Source: Parvimonas micra (GTDB taxonomy: Bacteria; Bacillota; Clostridia; Tissierellales; Peptoniphilaceae). From it: a stretch of DNA of 64,000 bases. The number at the start of each line of letters is the position of its first letter. Within the stretch, counting starts at the first letter, position 1. The notes beneath the pieces were generated by a model that did not search any database, was not told the origin of the DNA, and saw only the letters and a list, made by a program, of their open reading frames with translations. Both the position numbers and the translations under genes were made by a program. Of the stretch, positions 44,136-54,492 are shown piece after piece. The stretch covers positions 124,001 to 188,000 of the forward strand of contig NZ_JAJTJP010000003.1 in the NCBI RefSeq assembly GCF_021300775.1. Direction: 5' to 3'.

Positions 44136-47100
44136 TTATTCTTCTTCATCTTCTTTTTTCTTTTTAAGAGCTAGAAGTCCTACAGATAATCCTGATATTG
44201 CAGTAAATGCTGTATATCCAATATTTGTATAATAACCTGTTTTAGGTAATTTTCCTCTTGAATCGTTAGCATTACTATTTACTGTTGGAGCAACTGCAGG
44301 TTTTGAATTAGGATCCTTAGGATTTGAACCCTTATTGTTTTCTTCAACATCTGTTACTCCATCATTGTCATCATCTGGATCTGTTACATCTGGATCTCCA
44401 TCTTTATCAGTATCTCTTTGAACAGTGATTTCAACTATCTTAGTTACTTTTGAACCATCTGGGTTTGTAACAACTACAGGAATTTCAAACTTTCTTGTTT
44501 CCTCAGTTGAACCCCAATCATTTACATTAGGTGTTCCACTAATTGTCTTTGTTGTTGGATCATAAGTAACTCCATTTGGAAGTTTACTTTCATCTACTGT
44601 TACAGTAGCATCATTATTTCCTGGTGTTACTACTACATTTGTAATTGGATTTCCTTCAACTACTGTTTGTGTTGGATTTGATACTGTTGTTGGAGAAATT
44701 GGTGTAATTACAGCTGCAGGTCTTGAATTTGCATCCTTAGGATTTGAATCCTTTGCTCTTTCATCAATATCTGTGTATCCATCATTATCATCATCTGGAT
44801 CTGTTACGTCTGGGTCTCCATCTTTATCAGTATCTCTTTGAACAGTGATTTCAACTATCTTAGTTACTTTTGAACCATCTGGGTTTGTAACAACTACAGG
44901 AATTTCAAACTTTCTTGTTTCCTCAGTTGGACCCCAATCATTTACATTAGGTGTTCCACTAATTGTCTTTGTTGTTGGATCATAAGTAACTCCGTTTGGA
45001 AGTTTACTATCATCTACTGTTACAGTAGCATCATTATTTCCTGGTGTTACTACTACATTTGTAATTGGATTTCCTTCAACTACTGTTTGTGTTGGATTTG
45101 ATACTGTTGTTGGAGAAATTGGTGTAATTACAGCTGCAGGTCTTGAATTTGCATCCTTAGGATTTGATCCCTTATTGTTTTCTTCTACATCTGTTACTCC
45201 ATCATTGTCATCATCTGGATCTGTTACGTCTGGATCTCCATCTCTGTCTGTATCTCTTTGAACCGTTATCTTAAATGTCTTTGTTGTTGTTTTTCCAGTA
45301 GCATCCTTAGCTTCAACAGTTACTGTGAACTCTCTTGTTTCCTCAGTTGGACCCCAATCAGTTACGCTTGGTGTTCCACTAATCTTTCCATTGTTATATG
45401 TTACACCGTTAGGAAGATCCTTAACTGTTACTGTTGCATTAGGTGTATCTGTTGTTACTTCAATTTCATCAATAGGATTACCTTCTACTACAGTCTGATC
45501 TGCAATTGGATTGATTACTATAGAAGGAACTGAATTAGCATCCTTAGGATTTGATCCCTTATTGTTTTCTTCTACATCTGTATATCCGTCATTATCATCA
45601 TCTAGATCTGTTACATCTGGATTTCCATCTCTGTCTGTATCTCTTTGAACAGTGATTTCAACAATCTTAGTTACTTTTGAACCATCTGGATTTGTAACAA
45701 CTACAGGAATGTCAAACTTTCTTGTTTCCTCAGTTGGACCCCAGTCATTTACATTAGGTGTTCCACTAATTGTCTTTGTTGTTGGATCATAAGTAACTCC
45801 ATTTGGAAGCTTGCTTTCATCTACTGTTACAGTAGCATCATTATTTCCTGGTGTTACTACTACATTTGTAATTGGATTTCCTTCAACTACTGTTTGTGTT
45901 GGATTTGACACTGTTGTTGGAGCTATTGGTGTAATTACAGCTGCAGGTCTTGAATTTGCATCCTTAGGATTTGAATCCTTTGCTCTTTCATCAATATCTG
46001 TGTATCCATCATTATCATCATCTGGATCTGTTACATCTGGATCTCCATCTCTGTCTGTATCTCTCTCTACTCTGATTTCAACAATCTTAGTTACTTTTGA
46101 ACCATCTGGGTTTGTAACAACTACAGGAATCTCGAAGTTTTTAAATTCTTCTCTAAGTCCCCAATCATTTACAACTGGTGTTCCACTAATTGTCTTTGTT
46201 GTTGGATCATAAGTAACTCCGTTTGGAAGCTTGCTTTCATCTACTGTTATAGTAGCATCATTGTTTCCTGGTGTTACTACTACATTTGTAATTGGATTTC
46301 CTTCAATTACTGTTTGTGTTTGATTTGACACTGTTGTTGGAGCTATTGGTATAATTACAGCTGCAGGTCTTGAATTTGCATCCTTAGGATTTGATCCCTT
46401 TGCGTTTTCTTCTACATCTGTATATCCATCATTGTCATCATCTGGATCTGTTACATCTGGGTCTCCATCTCTGTCTGTATCTCTTTTAACCGTTATCTTA
46501 AATGTCTTTGTTGTTGTTTTTCCAGTAGCATCCTTAGCTTCAACAGTTACTGTGAACTCTCTTGTTTCCTCTGTTGGACCCCAATCAGTTACGTTTGGTG
46601 TTCCACTAATCTTTCCATTGTTATATGTTACACCGTTAGGAAGATCCTTAACTTTTACTGTTGCATTAGGTGTATCTGTTGTTACTTCAATTTCATCAAT
46701 AGGATTACCTTCTACTACAGTCTGATCTGCAATTGGATTGATTACTATAGAAGGTATTGAGTTGGCATCCTTAGGATTTGATCCCTTATTGTTTTCTTCT
46801 ACATCTGTATATCCGTCATTATCATCATCTGGATCTGTTACATCTGGATCTCCATCACCATCAGTATCTCTCAGTACTGTTATTATTACCTTCTTAGTTA
46901 CCTTAGAACCATCAGAGTTTGTTACTGTTACTGGTATTTCAAACTTTCTTGTTTCTTCATTTGGACCCCAATTTGTAATATTTGGGCTACCAGAGATTAT
47001 TGCAGTTCCTGGATCAGAATCGTCTATAGTAAGTCCAAATGGCACCTTTGTTCTATCAATTTTTGCATTTGAGTCAATATTATCTGGATATATATTTACT

Positions 47101-49673
47101 CTCTTTATTGTTTTTTTGTCAACAACAGTCTGCTCCTGATTTTCTATTGACATAGACTCTATTAGACCAATAAAAGTAGCTGGAATTGAGCCAGCATTTT
47201 TAGGGTCTGACCCCCTTGCATTTTCATCATCATCTGAATATCCATCACCATCATCATCTGAATCTGTTACGTCTGGATTCCCATCTTTATCTGTATCTCT
47301 TTTAACTGTTATCTTAAATGTCTTTGTAGTTGTATTATCTAAAGGATCCTTAGCTTCAACAGTTACTGTGAACTCTCTTGTTTCCTCAGTTGGGCCCCAA
47401 TCAGTTACATTTGGTGTTCCACTAATCTTTCCATTGTTATAAGTAACTCCATTTGGTAGACCAGAAACTGTTACTGTAGCTGTTGGATCGTCAGTAGTTA
47501 CAGTAATTTCAGAAATTGCATTACCCTCAACTACTGTTTGATCAGCAATTTCATTGATTTCAGGAGCCTTAACATCTTTCCAAACTGCATAAACTTCTTT
47601 AGCAGAAGTAATATTTGTTAGGATATTTGCATCAGCTTCTGTTGCATCTGCAGTTGCAGCCCAACCCATGAATTGATATCCATCTCTTGTAGGTTCTTCT
47701 GGCTGTGTTGCAGTACCAGCTACTGCATTAACAACTTTATCTGTATTTGTTCCGTCAGTCCATTTACCACCATTTGTGTCAAATGTAACCTTAATACCAC
47801 CAACGTTAACTTTTTCGCTTGAAACCATTGGATTATTTCCGTCTGGTGAATAAGCAACTAAAATAACCTTATCGCCATCCTGGAAAGTACCAGCAGGTAC
47901 ATTAACCTTAAACTTCCCTTCTTTTAAGTCAGAGAAAGGAATTGTTGTCTGAGCCTTAACTGGCTGTGCTGTATAATCTGTATCATCCGCAACATATTTA
48001 TATGCCTTTACTATAACATTACCTGCATTTTGATTTGTAGCTTCTAGCTTCTTTGTAGTATCTGCAGGATTATCATATATAGTCTTAGGTACTGTTCCCT
48101 CAATTATCTCAGCCTTATTTGCTTCTATATCTGTTGTTGTCACATTTGGCTTTACAACTAGATAAGACTTTGGATCTAGGATGTTTGTCTTATCTATCAG
48201 AAATTCTTGACCATCAGGAACTCCATCACCATCGGTATCAACATTAAACTTATCTGATTCAATTTCATCCTCTAGGAAGTCATATAGACCGTCCTTATCA
48301 GTATCTAGTACCTCTAGGAATGCATTAGAATATGTGTTCTGAACAATCTTATTTGGCTTTCCACCATCAGGCTTTCTGATTCCCAGAAAAGTATTTGTAG
48401 AATCTACAAAGTCAGCTGTTAACCATGACTCAAAGTTTAGCTGCTTGTTATTCGCTTCGATGTAGTCATTAAGAACCTTTGCAAATTCTTGATTTGAAAC
48501 ATTGCTCTTAAGCTTATATTCAATAGTGTAAGATCTTCTTTGACCAAGTGCTCCATAAAACACCTGTGAATCTAAAGTATTTCTTACCTTAGTAACCTTA
48601 TTCCAATCTCCACCTTCTATACTTAGCTCTGGAGTATCTTTAGTTGAAATAACACCATTTCCGTTAGGGTCAACTGTAAGTTTGATAGGATTTGATGCTG
48701 TTATTTTTCCTGTAGGCGTAGATACACCAAGTCTAACATTATCAGTATCAATATACTTTAGAAGTTCTTTAGGAATAACTTCGTTTATATATAGAACCCA
48801 TCCGCTATTTGCTTGAAGGAAGTTTTGATCAGGCTTAAATGAAACAGTTGATTTGATAAGCTTATTCTTTGCATCATAGCTTACTGCCTTACCTGTATTC
48901 CCACCAGAGAAATTACCATCTTTAGACTTTGTTCCATCACCTGTTAATCCATTTAGACCTGTTCCTAAGTAGTATTCGTTTCCATTTTTTGGATTACTTG
49001 GAAGTTCTGGCACATTAGCATTGTTCTTTAGTATAAATCCATTGTCATATCCTGCTTTATCAGCTTTACCGTCTGATCTAACCCAAACAGTTGTAAAGTC
49101 AATTCTCTTTGATGCCATTCCTAGACTATCTAGAGTAGCACCATTCTTAAGCTTAATAACAACATCTGTATTTGTAATAACACCAATTAGACCTGACTGA
49201 ACAGTCTGGTTGTTAATTGGAACCTTCCAAAGTGCTCCGTTAGCTTCTTTCTCAAACTGAACTCCGTTAACAGTTATAGAATCTATATGTGAGTAGAATT
49301 CATCATCAAAGAAGTTAAGTATATATCTTCCGTTATATGGTCCCTTATCCGTACCACCCCATGTGCCTGGAAGCTTAGCCCACTTTGTTATAGTAAGGTG
49401 TATTCCATTACTGTCTTCCTTTGTGTAATCTGTTCTAGCGTAATCCAAGACACCATCAGTTTCTCCACTAATAGTGTAGTTTGTTTCATTAACGACTGAT
49501 CTTGGTTGACCACCCTCAGCAACTGCTGTTATAGGTGTCAAAAACATCATAAATCCTAGCATACATGATACTAGTCCTACTGATAGTTTTCTCGTTCCAT
49601 ATATTGGCTTTTTCTCTTCGCCTTTTCGTTTCTTGTGTTCAATTAACTCTCTTAAAATCTTAAAACGATCCAT
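44136..49673 (-). CDS. Giant LPKTG adhesin with Ig-like and calcium-binding repeats
   Basis: 1845 residues, exported and covalently bound to the wall. The N-terminus has a YSIRK-type signal (YGTRKLSVGLVSCMLG, ~25-40). Residues ~60-480 form a unique, presumably ligand-binding region ending in a DTDKDGLYDFLEDE-type calcium loop. An InlB-B-like repeat (KVTFDTNGGKWTDG) lies at ~640. Then come eight repeats of 129-140 residues, each an Ig-like domain (LPNGVTY...ISGTP) followed by a thrombospondin-3-like loop (DGDPDVTDPDDDNDG). LPKTG at 1809-1813, a membrane helix and a KKKKEDEEE tail end the protein; acidic residues after the basic ones are unusual. GC content exceeds its surroundings. Confidence 0.93.
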   Translation of the reverse strand: MDRFKILRELIEHKKRKGEEKKPIYGTRKLSVGLVSCMLGFMMFLTPITAVAEGGQPRSVVNETNYTISGETDGVLDYARTDYTKEDSNGIHLTITKWAKLPGTWGGTDKGPYNGRYILNFFDDEFYSHIDSITVNGVQFEKEANGALWKVPINNQTVQSGLIGVITNTDVVIKLKNGATLDSLGMASKRIDFTTVWVRSDGKADKAGYDNGFILKNNANVPELPSNPKNGNEYYLGTGLNGLTGDGTKSKDGNFSGGNTGKAVSYDAKNKLIKSTVSFKPDQNFLQANSGWVLYINEVIPKELLKYIDTDNVRLGVSTPTGKITASNPIKLTVDPNGNGVISTKDTPELSIEGGDWNKVTKVRNTLDSQVFYGALGQRRSYTIEYKLKSNVSNQEFAKVLNDYIEANNKQLNFESWLTADFVDSTNTFLGIRKPDGGKPNKIVQNTYSNAFLEVLDTDKDGLYDFLEDEIESDKFNVDTDGDGVPDGQEFLIDKTNILDPKSYLVVKPNVTTTDIEANKAEIIEGTVPKTIYDNPADTTKKLEATNQNAGNVIVKAYKYVADDTDYTAQPVKAQTTIPFSDLKEGKFKVNVPAGTFQDGDKVILVAYSPDGNNPMVSSEKVNVGGIKVTFDTNGGKWTDGTNTDKVVNAVAGTATQPEEPTRDGYQFMGWAATADATEADANILTNITSAKEVYAVWKDVKAPEINEIADQTVVEGNAISEITVTTDDPTATVTVSGLPNGVTYNNGKISGTPNVTDWGPTEETREFTVTVEAKDPLDNTTTKTFKITVKRDTDKDGNPDVTDSDDDGDGYSDDDENARGSDPKNAGSIPATFIGLIESMSIENQEQTVVDKKTIKRVNIYPDNIDSNAKIDRTKVPFGLTIDDSDPGTAIISGSPNITNWGPNEETRKFEIPVTVTNSDGSKVTKKVIITVLRDTDGDGDPDVTDPDDDNDGYTDVEENNKGSNPKDANSIPSIVINPIADQTVVEGNPIDEIEVTTDTPNATVKVKDLPNGVTYNNGKISGTPNVTDWGPTEETREFTVTVEAKDATGKTTTKTFKITVKRDTDRDGDPDVTDPDDDNDGYTDVEENAKGSNPKDANSRPAAVIIPIAPTTVSNQTQTVIEGNPITNVVVTPGNNDATITVDESKLPNGVTYDPTTKTISGTPVVNDWGLREEFKNFEIPVVVTNPDGSKVTKIVEIRVERDTDRDGDPDVTDPDDDNDGYTDIDERAKDSNPKDANSRPAAVITPIAPTTVSNPTQTVVEGNPITNVVVTPGNNDATVTVDESKLPNGVTYDPTTKTISGTPNVNDWGPTEETRKFDIPVVVTNPDGSKVTKIVEITVQRDTDRDGNPDVTDLDDDNDGYTDVEENNKGSNPKDANSVPSIVINPIADQTVVEGNPIDEIEVTTDTPNATVTVKDLPNGVTYNNGKISGTPSVTDWGPTEETREFTVTVEAKDATGKTTTKTFKITVQRDTDRDGDPDVTDPDDDNDGVTDVEENNKGSNPKDANSRPAAVITPISPTTVSNPTQTVVEGNPITNVVVTPGNNDATVTVDDSKLPNGVTYDPTTKTISGTPNVNDWGPTEETRKFEIPVVVTNPDGSKVTKIVEITVQRDTDKDGDPDVTDPDDDNDGYTDIDERAKDSNPKDANSRPAAVITPISPTTVSNPTQTVVEGNPITNVVVTPGNNDATVTVDESKLPNGVTYDPTTKTISGTPNVNDWGSTEETRKFEIPVVVTNPDGSKVTKIVEITVQRDTDKDGDPDVTDPDDDNDGVTDVEENNKGSNPKDPNSKPAVAPTVNSNANDSRGKLPKTGYYTNIGYTAFTAISGLSVGLLALKKKKEDEEE
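44320..47560 (-). repeat. Eight in-gene repeats, with a 1,227-bp higher-order duplication
   Basis: Two unit types are seen in the protein: A (129 residues, IADQTVVEGN...YNNGKISGTP) and B (140 residues, TTVSNPTQTVVEGN...YDPTTKTISGTP). N- to C-terminal order is A, divergent B, A, B, B, A, B, B. The last six form two copies of A-B-B. The same DNA segment starts at 45481 and again at 46708, a 1,227-bp shift equal to 409 codons (129+140+140), so the triplet was duplicated as one block. Confidence 0.9.
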
Positions 49674-49941
49674 TAAAACCTCCTAATAAAATATATTTAA
49701 CCCACATATCTCACTTTATACATGTAAGTAATCTGATAAAGCTTTCTTTTTCTTTAATTCAATTATATAATTATACAATATTATTTTAAAATTTTCAAGT
49801 GCTAGACATGTTTACTAGAATAATTCTATATGCATAATAAGCCTTTAAATTCAACAAATATATAGTCATAGCAAAGTCCATATTTTTAAGACATTTATAA
49901 AATATATTTCAGTTATAAAAAAGTTTTTATTAACATAAAGA

Positions 49942-51054
49942 CTAAAATTTATGTATAACACAGTCAACCATAAAACACGAATACTCCGGATATAACTTTA
50001 GTTTTATCTCAGGTATTGAAGCTCCACTCTTTATACTAAAAATCATTTCTTCAAAATTTCTTTTATCCTCTTCCCAACTAGCGATAGTTTCTTGTTTCTC
50101 TTTTTCACTCTCATATTCTTCATCAGCAATAGCTTCTTCTATAGCCTCTTCAAAATATTTTCTATTCTTTTCTTCAAGACTAAAGAATATTTCCTTTTGA
50201 TTTTTTAACCATAGAACATAAAAATATTCTTCCCATTCTGCAGTATAATAGTAATCAACACAATCTCCACAAAGATTTAAAAACATGTCATACTCTTCAA
50301 GTGCATAATAAACATCAATAATTTGGTCTTCTGAAATATCATCTGTATTTAGATTATATTTTAAATCTTGTCCAGGATTTACTTTCTCTACATAAGACAT
50401 TGCTTCATCTTTATTACCAAGATACACTTCACAATAAGCTAAACACAATAGCAGACGCATTCTATTTGGATAAACTTCAAGTAAACTTAAGAATATTACT
50501 TTTGCTTTTTCATATTCCTTAAGTTCAAATAAAGATACTGCATAGTTAAAAGAAGTAATATAATTTTCATTCATTTCTCTTGCTGTCTTAAAATAATTAT
50601 GACTTATTAATAAGTTCTTTTCATCTTTAGAAAATTCAAACTCACTAAAATAATAAAGACCAAGACCTGTATAAGTTTCCACAAATGAAGAATTTAAGTC
50701 TTTAGCTAAATTAAGATACTTCAAACCATCCTTAGAAAAATCCTCCCAAAAAGCAAGATTAGTATAAATTCTGGCTTTATCATTATCACTTAAAGAACTT
50801 TCAAACTCATTTAAAAATTTCTTTAGAAACTCAACATAATCAAATTCCTCATCTCTAAGTTCCACACAAACAGAAGCAAGAGTACAAACAATATCAACAT
50901 CTGATGGATATTCACTTTGCTTTTCTAAAAGATAGCTTTTCATTCTTTCAAGATATTCTTTTGAACTTTCAAAATCTGTTAAAAATGGTTTATTATATCC
51001 ATTTTCATATTCAGTTTTTAATTCATACCAGTGTGATTTTATTTTGTTTAACAT
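49942..51054 (-). CDS. TPR-like hypothetical protein
   Basis: 370 residues, soluble and acidic, almost all helical. Several ~34-residue units with small/large alternation are visible (KARIYTNLAFWEDFSKDGLKYLNLA; YITSFNYAVSLFELKEYEKAKVIF; MRLLLCLAYCEVYLGNKDEAM), the pattern of tetratricopeptide repeats. The C-terminal ~90 residues are a Glu-rich helix and a short tail with VDCVIHKF. Such proteins are protein-protein scaffolds; no partner is known. It is the last gene of a run of minus-strand accessory genes. Confidence 0.6.
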   Translation of the reverse strand: MLNKIKSHWYELKTEYENGYNKPFLTDFESSKEYLERMKSYLLEKQSEYPSDVDIVCTLASVCVELRDEEFDYVEFLKKFLNEFESSLSDNDKARIYTNLAFWEDFSKDGLKYLNLAKDLNSSFVETYTGLGLYYFSEFEFSKDEKNLLISHNYFKTAREMNENYITSFNYAVSLFELKEYEKAKVIFLSLLEVYPNRMRLLLCLAYCEVYLGNKDEAMSYVEKVNPGQDLKYNLNTDDISEDQIIDVYYALEEYDMFLNLCGDCVDYYYTAEWEEYFYVLWLKNQKEIFFSLEEKNRKYFEEAIEEAIADEEYESEKEKQETIASWEEDKRNFEEMIFSIKSGASIPEIKLKLYPEYSCFMVDCVIHKF

Positions 51055-51159
51055 TTTTTAATACCTTTATTTATAATTATGTTCGCTTTTTAGTTTTACA
51101 CTTATTAATTATATATCTATTTTAGTATTTATCATTGAAGTTCAACAATAAGAAAATTC

Positions 51160-51810
51160 TTAATTGTTATTATTACCTTTAGCAACTTCTAACCAATTTT
51201 TAAACTCCCAAAGAAGTGGTGGTACATCTATATTTCTATCTTTTTCTATTTTTTCTCTAATATCTTTTTGATATTTAAGATACTCATCATAATTATCCCA
51301 TCTGCTCCAACTAATATCCATTGGTTTTTTAATATTTAGTTTATCATCAACTGCTTTAAAAATATAATTGTCAACAGGTATGTGCAACCACTTAATAATA
51401 TTATCAACTGAATACTCTTTATACTCAAGCACATATAAATACTTAATAGTCATATTAACCCATTTCTGCGCTTGACCATAAGTAAGTTGTATTTTTGATT
51501 TTTTATATTCATCAACTATTTTTTTACATAATTGTTCATGCCATTCATCAAATTCTTTTTCGCTTGTAATACTTCCATTAACAAGTTTTTTAATTTCAGT
51601 ATCTAAAAAACCATTAACTTCTTTTTTTAATTCCACTCTATCATCTTTATCAAAATTACCGAATCTTATCGTACGACACATATCACGATAGGCTCTATTA
51701 CTTGCTACCTCAACTGGATTAATTAAATCACCAAAGTAAACATATTTTAAGAACTTAATAATATCCTCGTCAACCTTGATTTCTACGATGTTGTCTTTTG
51801 TTTTACTCAT
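51160..51810 (-). CDS. Hypothetical protein
   Basis: 216 residues, charged, soluble, no signal or membrane segment. Visible features are Trp-rich patches (KWVNMTIKYLY, DISWSRWDNYDEY, LLWEFKNWLEVA) and an LTYGQAQKWVN helix. I recognise no domain. It is in the same orientation as the SIMPL and GmrSD-type genes but with gaps of ~85-105 bases, so it could be independently transcribed. Confidence 0.6.
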   Translation of the reverse strand: MSKTKDNIVEIKVDEDIIKFLKYVYFGDLINPVEVASNRAYRDMCRTIRFGNFDKDDRVELKKEVNGFLDTEIKKLVNGSITSEKEFDEWHEQLCKKIVDEYKKSKIQLTYGQAQKWVNMTIKYLYVLEYKEYSVDNIIKWLHIPVDNYIFKAVDDKLNIKKPMDISWSRWDNYDEYLKYQKDIREKIEKDRNIDVPPLLWEFKNWLEVAKGNNNN

Positions 51811-51894
51811 ATTAGCATCTCCTTTTATATAAATATTTTTTAAATGATTAACCTGTACTTAATAGTTTTATACGGTCAACCTTATTTTATACCT

Positions 51895-52548
51895 TTATCT
51901 AATCTCCCACACAATAGTAACAGTATCCTGTACATCAATATCATCAGCTTCAATATCTATATTGTATGGTTCACTTATTGTACTTTCAGCAAGATAATAG
52001 TTTTGAATAGGTTCTGAATAAATTTCTATTTCTCCCCAAGAATAATCTATATTTATTATATCTCCAAGTGTTACTCCTGATGACTTAGCTAAAATTTCTG
52101 CCCTTAATTTAGAGTCTTCAACTGCTTTAGCAAGTAACTCATTTTTAACCACTGTAATATCTTTAACAGTATGTTTTATAGAAAACTCAACGTTAATATC
52201 ACAATGTGAAAGTTCATACAGAATTTTCCCAAGTTGTGAATTATCATTAGGAAACTGAATATAGAACTTTTGAGTGTATTGAAATCCAACAAGTCTACTT
52301 TTATAGTTGCCATTTTTATCACGATAACTCTCATACTTTGAATCTACATCAAATTTTACTGTCTTTAGTTCTTTATCATAAAGACCAGCTTTTTTAACTG
52401 TTTCTTTGATTTTTTTACTACACAATGCAGACTTTTCAATTACTTCATCATATTCTTTACATACTTCATTTACAATAATATCAAGTCTAATCATATCCGG
52501 TTTAACAGATATATTTCCTTTACCTTTTACTCTTATCGTTCTTTTCAA
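51895..52548 (-). CDS. SIMPL-domain (DUF541) protein
   Basis: 217 residues. It opens IRVKGKGNISVKPDMIRLDI, the conserved start of SIMPL/DUF541 domains, and keeps the AVEDSKLRAEILAKSSGVTLG block near the end. Other family members are periplasmic or secreted (for example BP26), but here no signal peptide precedes the domain, so it is likely cytoplasmic. Function unknown. The 113 bases upstream carry no recognisable element. Confidence 0.8.
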   Translation of the reverse strand: MKRTIRVKGKGNISVKPDMIRLDIIVNEVCKEYDEVIEKSALCSKKIKETVKKAGLYDKELKTVKFDVDSKYESYRDKNGNYKSRLVGFQYTQKFYIQFPNDNSQLGKILYELSHCDINVEFSIKHTVKDITVVKNELLAKAVEDSKLRAEILAKSSGVTLGDIINIDYSWGEIEIYSEPIQNYYLAESTISEPYNIDIEADDIDVQDTVTIVWEIR

Positions 52549-52661
52549 TTAAAATTAACTCTTTTAGCAATAAATATTACCAAGATATAAATTATTTTTT
52601 TAGTATATTTTTAATTATATTTTTTCGGTAATAAAATAATATATTTTTCCATCTATTAAAA

Positions 52662-54482
52662 TTATTTGAACATATCATCGTTCCATACAAGTTTTACCAG
52701 TTCTGTAAGTACATCTATTCTTTCCAAAATCTCCTGTTTACCAAACTTAGTATAAGGTTTAAATTTTAATCCTTTATCTGCTATAAATTTCTTGAACTTA
52801 GGATTATTTTGATATGCTAAATCTCCAAGTGACTCTGTATAAATATTACCTTCGTTTGAACAATATTTTTTCAGCTTGTATTCATACTTTGCATCATTTA
52901 AACTTGCATTAATACTCTTGTGTAAAAGCAACAATGCACCGATATTATTTCTCCAACGTTTGAAATCTTCATTGTCAGAATACTCACTAGTGAACCAATC
53001 ATAGTGGTCTGAAATTATATGTTCAATTTCATAAGGATTCTTTGTTTTTGTGTTCATGTAATTACAATAATTTGATGCAACACCAGTCTGTTCCTCAATA
53101 TAGCTAGTTACACGAGCAAGTATATTTTTAATGTACTTCTTTGTGAAACTATTAAGTCTTAAATCTTTAAAATTAGCACTAGGATTAAATTCAAGATTTA
53201 TATAATGCTTTTCAAGCTTTTGCTTGAGTGTAGGAATATCCGTTCTACGAATATCTTTAGTGATATTGAATACAAAATTCTTAATTGTACTGTAATCTAC
53301 AGAACGATAATTGGCAACTCTAGATACAATCAATACATCTATAAATCTTGCGACCAAATTCATTTTTTCAATAATAGTCGACCTATCATCTTCATAGCAT
53401 ACAGGCGCTAATAGTAACTGTGACTGAAGGGTGAAGTTTACCTGTGCATTATAATAAATATACTTGTTTTCTTCAACAAAATTCATTTCTGCATTACGGA
53501 TATACTTATATACTTCAGCAAATTTAGCGAATTTTTTTATAAATAGTTCATAATCTGAAGGCTCTATTAATCCAAGCTTTTCTTTCTCATCCTGTACCCA
53601 TTTGTGAAAGGAACCCCCTATAAGGTCGAAGTCCTTATTTATAGCACCTGCCTTAGTTTCACGAATTGTATCTGCAAACTGAGCTCTAAGCCAAGCCTTA
53701 ATGAATATTTCATCACCTTTATCATCATCATTCTTTAGAGAACGAATTTTTTCCTTCCAAATAAAATTCATTTTTTCTCGTTCTGAATCAGATTTAATCT
53801 CAGAAAGGACATATCCCTTGAGCATTTCTGTTGAAGTAAGGCTTAATCCACGGTCATTCATTGTTACAAAGACTTTATGAGCATCTTGTTCTGTAGACGC
53901 TACAATCTCAATAAAAAAAACTTTTTCTGCTATCCAATCACAGAAATGCAATAGCATATCATCTTCAATTGTTTCAGGAAAGATATCCTGAATTTCTTGA
54001 TATCTACCATACAAATTGCGTACTGACTCGCTAGCTTCTTTTGCATCAAAATCTATATCATTAAAAATTGCATCCATACAATCTTGACGATCCTCAACAT
54101 TTATATTGAAAGATTTAGATCCAAACGACTCTGAAAAAATCATTGTTTCAATCATATTATAACTCTGACCTATTAACTTCAAACGATTATTCAAGTAGAT
54201 TAAAAGTAATGTTAGAGAAGATAATCTCTGTTGTCCATCAATAATTGCATTTTCTCTACCAGCTAATACAATAGAACCCATAAAATAAGCCCCATAGTCA
54301 GCTACAGCTTGTCTTGTATCACCGTGTGTATACGAATCCAAAAACTCCTGTGTTAAGTCGTCTATCAGTTCTTCTATATGTTTCCTCTGCCACATATATT
54401 CACGCTGATAGTAATGAATAGAATACTTTGTATTTTGTAATAACTGTTTTAAATTCTTAGGTGAACCTTCTATCTTTTTCAT
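52662..54482 (-). CDS. GmrSD-type DUF262/DUF1524 restriction-like protein
   Basis: 606 residues. The N-terminal DUF262 domain has YQREYMW (25-31) and IDGQQRLSSLTLL (Asp82-Arg86), the ParB-like nucleotide-hydrolysis motif. The C-terminal DUF1524 domain has an HNH-type site EIEHIISDHYDW and NNIGALLLLHKSINASLND. This fused layout is that of GmrSD, a type IV enzyme that cuts DNA with modified cytosine, and of related anti-phage proteins. It is ten bases after a small acidic gene, so the two are co-transcribed. Specificity cannot be inferred. Confidence 0.85.
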   Translation of the reverse strand: MKKIEGSPKNLKQLLQNTKYSIHYYQREYMWQRKHIEELIDDLTQEFLDSYTHGDTRQAVADYGAYFMGSIVLAGRENAIIDGQQRLSSLTLLLIYLNNRLKLIGQSYNMIETMIFSESFGSKSFNINVEDRQDCMDAIFNDIDFDAKEASESVRNLYGRYQEIQDIFPETIEDDMLLHFCDWIAEKVFFIEIVASTEQDAHKVFVTMNDRGLSLTSTEMLKGYVLSEIKSDSEREKMNFIWKEKIRSLKNDDDKGDEIFIKAWLRAQFADTIRETKAGAINKDFDLIGGSFHKWVQDEKEKLGLIEPSDYELFIKKFAKFAEVYKYIRNAEMNFVEENKYIYYNAQVNFTLQSQLLLAPVCYEDDRSTIIEKMNLVARFIDVLIVSRVANYRSVDYSTIKNFVFNITKDIRRTDIPTLKQKLEKHYINLEFNPSANFKDLRLNSFTKKYIKNILARVTSYIEEQTGVASNYCNYMNTKTKNPYEIEHIISDHYDWFTSEYSDNEDFKRWRNNIGALLLLHKSINASLNDAKYEYKLKKYCSNEGNIYTESLGDLAYQNNPKFKKFIADKGLKFKPYTKFGKQEILERIDVLTELVKLVWNDDMFK

Positions 54483-54492
54483 ATGTACTCCT

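Noticed and set aside
45258-47139. Several plus-strand frames of 90-133 codons within the giant adhesin gene
   Set aside because: Antisense shadows of the repeated, stop-poor adhesin coding sequence; periodic like the repeats and without binding sites.
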